Below are positions 60,740 through 64,000 of a DNA stretch of 64,000 nucleotides, piece after piece; positions within the stretch are counted from its first letter, which is position 1; each line of letters starts with the position of its first letter. A model generated the notes under the pieces. That model saw only the letters and a program-made list of their open reading frames with translations. It did no database searches and was not told where the DNA came from. The stretch is from Salinibacterium sp. PAMC 21357. Lineage in GTDB: Bacteria; Actinomycetota; Actinomycetes; Actinomycetales; Microbacteriaceae. The stretch covers positions 992,001 through 1,056,000 of the forward strand of contig NZ_AHWA01000004.1 in the NCBI RefSeq assembly GCF_000247645.1, given 5' to 3'. The position numbers were made by a program, and so were the translations under genes.

Positions 60740-62142
60740 CAGCCGTCTTCGAGCGCGATGTTCCCTCCACCTCACCCTTTGCCGTCCGAGGCGTGATTGA
60801 GGGATTCTATGGCTCCCCGTGGAGTCACGCGCAACGAGTCGACCTCATCAGCTTTCTCGCCGAACGGGGCATGAACACTTTCGTCTATTCCCCCAAAGAC
60901 GACCCCCTCGTTCGCCACGACTGGCGCAGTCCCTACGCTGGGGCAGAACTCGCTCGAATGTCTGAACTGATCGCCCGCTGCGCCGAACACGGCATGACAT
61001 TCCTGTATTGCCTGTCTCCCGGCCTCACGATCAAATATTCCAGCAGCGACGATTTACGGATGCTGCTGGCCAAGTTCGCCGCCGTTGGCGAATTGGGCGT
61101 CACCAGTTTCGGGTTGCTCCTCGACGACATTCCTGCTCGATTGCAGCATCCTGAAGACATCGCCACCTTCTCTGATTTAGTGGATGCGCATCAGTCGCTC
61201 ATCGGTGGAGTCTTCTCGCAGTTCAGCAGCGACACGCACCTCACGGTCTGCCCCACGCAATATTGGGGTTACGGCACCGAGGAATACATCAGCCGCTTGG
61301 GCCGCGCCCTTGATCCCCGCATTGATCTGTTCTGGACGGGCCGCGCGATCTGCTCCCCCACTCTCGATCTTGCTGACGCCGCCGCTTTTGCTCGATCGAC
61401 CGGTCGGCCGGCCACCTATTGGGATAACTACCCCGTGAACGACGTGGCGATGGGCCATGAACTCCACATTGGCCCGTACCAGGGCCGCGACCCGCAGCTG
61501 TTCCGCTTCTCGACGGGCATTATTGCTAACGGCATGCAACTTTTTGAGTCATCCAAGATCCCGTTCGCCACCATCGCTGACTATTTGCGCGATCCCGAAG
61601 GTTACGATGCCGAGGCGAGCTGGAAACAGGCGATTATGGATGTCGTCGGGCCAGAAAACGCCGCAGACTTCACCGTGTTTGCTGACACTGTTCGATTCTC
61701 ATGCCTCTCGGCCGACGATGCTCCCGAGCTCGCTGAGGCCCTCGAGCGCTTCACTTTTGAGCTGGAGTACGGTGATCGCGTGAGCGCCGCCGCCGAGCTT
61801 GTGCAGCGTGCCGAGTCAATGGTGCAGGCGGCCGATCGCCTTCTGGATGGTCCGGTCAGCAACCCGGCGCTCATTGCCGAGGTTCGCCCGTGGCTGAAGT
61901 CATTCCGTTTGGGGTCTCAAGCGCTCGTTGAGGTTGCCACGCTGGCCACCGTGGACCGCCTCGATACCGACGGCCCCACTGTTCTTCGCCCGTTCCTTGA
62001 GGGCTTACGAAATGCTCGTCGCCGCGTGTTCGGCGATCTGCTCGATATGACTTTGGCGGAGCTTGTCGCCGCCGAGGGCTCACCACCCGCAACACCCGCT
62101 AGTGCATCACCCCTAAGCGCATCCATCACAGCAAAGGAATGA
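60736..62142 (+). CDS. GH84-like beta-N-acetylglucosaminidase, cytosolic
   Basis: This 468-residue glycoside hydrolase has the GH84 (O-GlcNAcase/hyaluronoglucosaminidase) signature RGVIEGFYGSPW at 18-29 and the catalytic Asp pair D130/D131 in GLLLDDIP, with YSPKDDP and YWDNYPVND also diagnostic. A helical C-terminal part (about 320-440) follows. There is no signal peptide, so the enzyme acts on imported GlcNAc oligosaccharides or conjugates. It overlaps the SIS gene and the binding-protein region, which links uptake, hydrolysis and phosphorylation. Confidence 0.92.
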   Translation: MTAVFERDVPSTSPFAVRGVIEGFYGSPWSHAQRVDLISFLAERGMNTFVYSPKDDPLVRHDWRSPYAGAELARMSELIARCAEHGMTFLYCLSPGLTIKYSSSDDLRMLLAKFAAVGELGVTSFGLLLDDIPARLQHPEDIATFSDLVDAHQSLIGGVFSQFSSDTHLTVCPTQYWGYGTEEYISRLGRALDPRIDLFWTGRAICSPTLDLADAAAFARSTGRPATYWDNYPVNDVAMGHELHIGPYQGRDPQLFRFSTGIIANGMQLFESSKIPFATIADYLRDPEGYDAEASWKQAIMDVVGPENAADFTVFADTVRFSCLSADDAPELAEALERFTFELEYGDRVSAAAELVQRAESMVQAADRLLDGPVSNPALIAEVRPWLKSFRLGSQALVEVATLATVDRLDTDGPTVLRPFLEGLRNARRRVFGDLLDMTLAELVAAEGSPPATPASASPLSASITAKE

Positions 62143-62144
62143 TC

Positions 62145-63413
62145 ATGACCGATAGGCGAAAAGTAACCACTGGCGCCGTTGCTGCCCTGAGCGCGACCGC
62201 GCTGATTCTCACGGGCTGCAGTGCCGGTGGCGGCAGTTCTGACGACAACGTTTTACGCGTTGCGATGGGTTCCCCCGGCGAGGCTCAGATTCGTGTCTGG
62301 GATGACGTCGCTGCCCAGTTTGAGGCAGCGAACCCCGATGTCACCGTTGAGATGAACTACCAGAACGACGACCTGTACCAAACGATTGGCCTCCCCAATC
62401 TGCTGAATGGTCGCAATGCTCCGGACATCTATTTTGAGTGGGCTGGTGCTCGACTTGAGCAGCGCGCCGCTGATGGTTTTGCCGCTGACCTCACTGAGGC
62501 TGTCACGACCGGCCCCATCGCTGGCCTCTTCGATGACGAGGTCTTCAGTTCGTTGACGGTCGATGATGCCGTCGTCATGGTTCCTCATGCTGCCGACGTC
62601 ACGAACGTGCTCTGGTACAACGAAGATATCTTTGCCGAGAACGGGCTGACCCCGCCAACCACGTGGGATGAGTTGCTTGCCACGTGCGATGCTCTCGATG
62701 CAGAAGGCATCATTCCCATCGCATCGGGCAATAAAGACCTCTGGGCTGCCGGTAACTGGCTCGCCCACTTGACTTCGCGCGTAGTCGGCGAAGACGTTTA
62801 CAGTTCAGCGCTTTCGGGCGAGACCGACTTCGATACTCCGGAGTGGGTTGAAGCCTTCGGTTATGTCAAAGAACTCGCCGACCACAATTGTGTGAACGAG
62901 AGCGCGAACGCTGTTGACGACAATGAGGGCGCCCAGCTCTTCTTCCAGGGCAAAGCAGCGATGCACGCTATCGGTTCGTGGCTTGTGAGCTGGGCAATCG
63001 ATGAGGCGCCCGGGCTCAACTTTGACTACGTGAACCTTCCGAGCATGCCCGGTAAGGGAAACCAAGACAGCGTTATCGGCGTTGTGACGGGCTACGTTGT
63101 GAACGCCAAGAGCAGCAATCAAGATCTTGCGGCAGAGTTCCTGGCCTTGCTCAATAGCGACGAGAACGTTCAGGCCTTCATCGGTGCTGAACTCACCCCG
63201 ATGGCTCTGTCCGCCTCCGACGGCGAAGAGGTCGACTCGCGCAGCGCCAAGCTCCTCGACATGCTCGAGACGGCTCCCGCGATCGTTCTCCCGCCCGACA
63301 ATGGTTACGACCTTGAGACCGCCAACGCACTGTATGCGGCCCTGGCCGAAGTGCTCGGTGGCCAGAGCAGCCCTGAGGATGCCGTTGCCGGTATCGATAA
63401 CAAGCTGAGCTAA
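62145..63413 (+). CDS. Sugar ABC transporter binding lipoprotein (GlcNAc/chitooligosaccharide type)
   Basis: I chose ATG 62145 because AAAGGA ends six bases before it. ATG 62139 touches the Shine-Dalgarno sequence. The 422-residue protein has a lipobox LILTGCS and a family-1 solute-binding fold (VRDVAAQFEA-like start, NAPDIYFEWAGARLEQ, VLWYNEDIFAENGLTPP, FFQGKAAMHAIGSWLVS). The NgcE-like context indicates GlcNAc or chitobiose as ligand. It follows the GH84 gene directly and precedes a hairpin and the permease gene. Confidence 0.9.
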   Translation: MTDRRKVTTGAVAALSATALILTGCSAGGGSSDDNVLRVAMGSPGEAQIRVWDDVAAQFEAANPDVTVEMNYQNDDLYQTIGLPNLLNGRNAPDIYFEWAGARLEQRAADGFAADLTEAVTTGPIAGLFDDEVFSSLTVDDAVVMVPHAADVTNVLWYNEDIFAENGLTPPTTWDELLATCDALDAEGIIPIASGNKDLWAAGNWLAHLTSRVVGEDVYSSALSGETDFDTPEWVEAFGYVKELADHNCVNESANAVDDNEGAQLFFQGKAAMHAIGSWLVSWAIDEAPGLNFDYVNLPSMPGKGNQDSVIGVVTGYVVNAKSSNQDLAAEFLALLNSDENVQAFIGAELTPMALSASDGEEVDSRSAKLLDMLETAPAIVLPPDNGYDLETANALYAALAEVLGGQSSPEDAVAGIDNKLS

Positions 63414-63440
63414 CTTCTTTCCCGATAGTTAGCCACTTTC

Positions 63441-63476
63441 GCTGACCGCCCGTCCACCCGAGATCGGGCGGTCAGC
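63441..63476 (+). terminator. Strong intercistronic hairpin after the binding-protein gene
   Basis: GCTGACCGCCCG (63441-63452) pairs perfectly with CGGGCGGTCAGC (63465-63476), followed by TTCATTCTT. A 12-bp stem between binding protein and permease commonly reduces downstream expression or protects the upstream mRNA, giving excess binding protein. Confidence 0.8.
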
Positions 63477-63502
63477 TTCATTCTTGAGAGGGCGCCAAGC
63501 CG

Positions 63503-64000
63503 ATGAAGCCCAACCGCAGGGTCACCCCGTACCTGTTCTTGGTTCCTGCCATGGCAGTCTTCGGCTTTGCGGTTCTCTTTCCGGTAGTGATGACCTTTGC
63601 TTATAGCTTTACCGAGTGGAATGGCTACGGAACGATGCAGTTTGTCGGTCTCGACAACTACATCGAGGCCGCAAATGATGTGCTGTTTCGCGACTCATTC
63701 CTCCATGTAGTTCTCTATATCGCGGCGACGATTCTGCTTGAGGTTGCTGTCGGTTTGGTGCTGGCGGGGCTGGTTAGTGTGAAGCGTCGCGGCTCGCTCT
63801 GGTTTCGGGTGGCGATCTTCACCCCCGTGATGCTGCCCATGGTTGTCGTTGCGGTGCTGTGGGCTTTCGTTTACAACAACGACTTTGGTTTGCTCAACGC
63901 GGCCCTCGTGAACTTTGGTCTCGAAGATCTTCAACGCGTCTGGCTTGGTGACCCGGCAACCGCACTCCTCGCGGTGAGTGTGGTCTCGGGCTGGGTCTAT
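63503..64000 (+). CDS. Sugar ABC transporter permease, MalF-like (truncated by window end)
   Basis: The reading frame starts at ATG 63503 (MKPNRRVTPYLFLVPAMAVF) and stays open for 166 residues to the edge of the window. It shows the first hydrophobic segment, the CUT1 motif FAYSFTEWNGYG, GLDNYIEA and FTPVMLPMVVVAVLWAF. The EAA loop and C-terminus are beyond the window. It is the first membrane subunit of the GlcNAc-type importer, and a second permease gene should follow. Confidence 0.9.
   Translation, partial: MKPNRRVTPYLFLVPAMAVFGFAVLFPVVMTFAYSFTEWNGYGTMQFVGLDNYIEAANDVLFRDSFLHVVLYIAATILLEVAVGLVLAGLVSVKRRGSLWFRVAIFTPVMLPMVVVAVLWAFVYNNDFGLLNAALVNFGLEDLQRVWLGDPATALLAVSVVSGWVY

Noticed and set aside
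1-64000. Coding-strand enrichment of GGATGC as an architecture signal (KOPS- or Chi-like)
   Set aside because: The hexamer is frequent, but it mostly follows gene orientation (often GCGGATGCC, Ala-Asp-Ala codons) with exceptions. Codon-context preference explains it better than a replication-strand signal, and I did not count it.
1-64000. CRISPR arrays, IS elements, integrases
   Set aside because: No evenly spaced repeat-spacer pattern and no transposase, integrase or recombinase sequence was found on either strand.

Overview
The window comes from a high-G+C actinobacterium. GC-rich codons, GTG and TTG starts, TANNNT -10 boxes with probable leaderless starts, and gene content such as YnjBCD-like transport, DUF4383, DUF3179 and TVP38 proteins suggest Microbacteriaceae. 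That family placement is inference from style and gene content, not from a marker gene. I see no rRNA, tRNA, CRISPR array, transposase or integrase.

Layout. 1-3 kb: a nitrate/sulfonate/pyrimidine-precursor-type ABC importer whose binding-protein gene is frameshifted. 3-6 kb: a lipoprotein, a Crp/Fnr regulator, a methyltransferase and a flavodoxin-fold protein. 6-14 kb: a MerA-like flavin disulfide reductase, a CDP-alcohol phosphatidyltransferase, two TVP38/TMEM64 paralogues and a YnjBCD-like importer with a second frameshifted binding protein. 14-22 kb: an aldo/keto reductase, a DUF3179 protein, agmatinase with its cupin regulator, an IclR-KdgK-Eda module around a long palindrome, an SGNH hydrolase and a peroxiredoxin. 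23-24 kb: a polyprenyl glycosylphosphotransferase with G-run repeats upstream.

25-40 kb is a large deoxysugar/sugar-acid cluster. It holds a CUT1 ABC importer, mutarotase, L-fuconate dehydratase, fuconolactonase-like hydrolase, RraA-like protein, a second enolase-superfamily dehydratase, an aldose dehydrogenase, a LacI regulator, MaoC, CaiB/BaiF CoA-transferase, a solute-binding-protein homologue with no export signal, an alcohol dehydrogenase and an SDR. Three near-identical 18-bp operators precede its transcription units and probably tie it into one LacI regulon.

39.7-43.6 kb is the most unusual region. The 3' end and terminator of the SDR gene are present twice, as direct repeats about 3.7 kb apart. 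Between them lie a small structured RNA with its own promoter and terminator, an Abi_2/AbiF-type HEPN protein directly downstream of it, an unknown membrane protein and another unknown protein. A RelE/RelB-type toxin-antitoxin pair with a palindromic operator follows. I read this as a compact acquired defence island, with the RNA as candidate antitoxin or regulator of the HEPN protein.

44-50 kb: two MarR/SDR divergent modules around an SDR, NTF2-like and fused luciferase-like/FAD oxidase operon. 50-58 kb: a CopB-type copper ATPase behind a CsoR-like operator, a DUF2470 protein, membrane proteins, an MFS exporter, heme oxygenase, a Gfo/Idh/MocA oxidoreductase and a GNAT protein. 58-64 kb: an N-acetylglucosamine operon (GntR regulator, kinase, SIS protein, cytosolic GH84 hexosaminidase, ABC binding protein and permease) that runs off the window.
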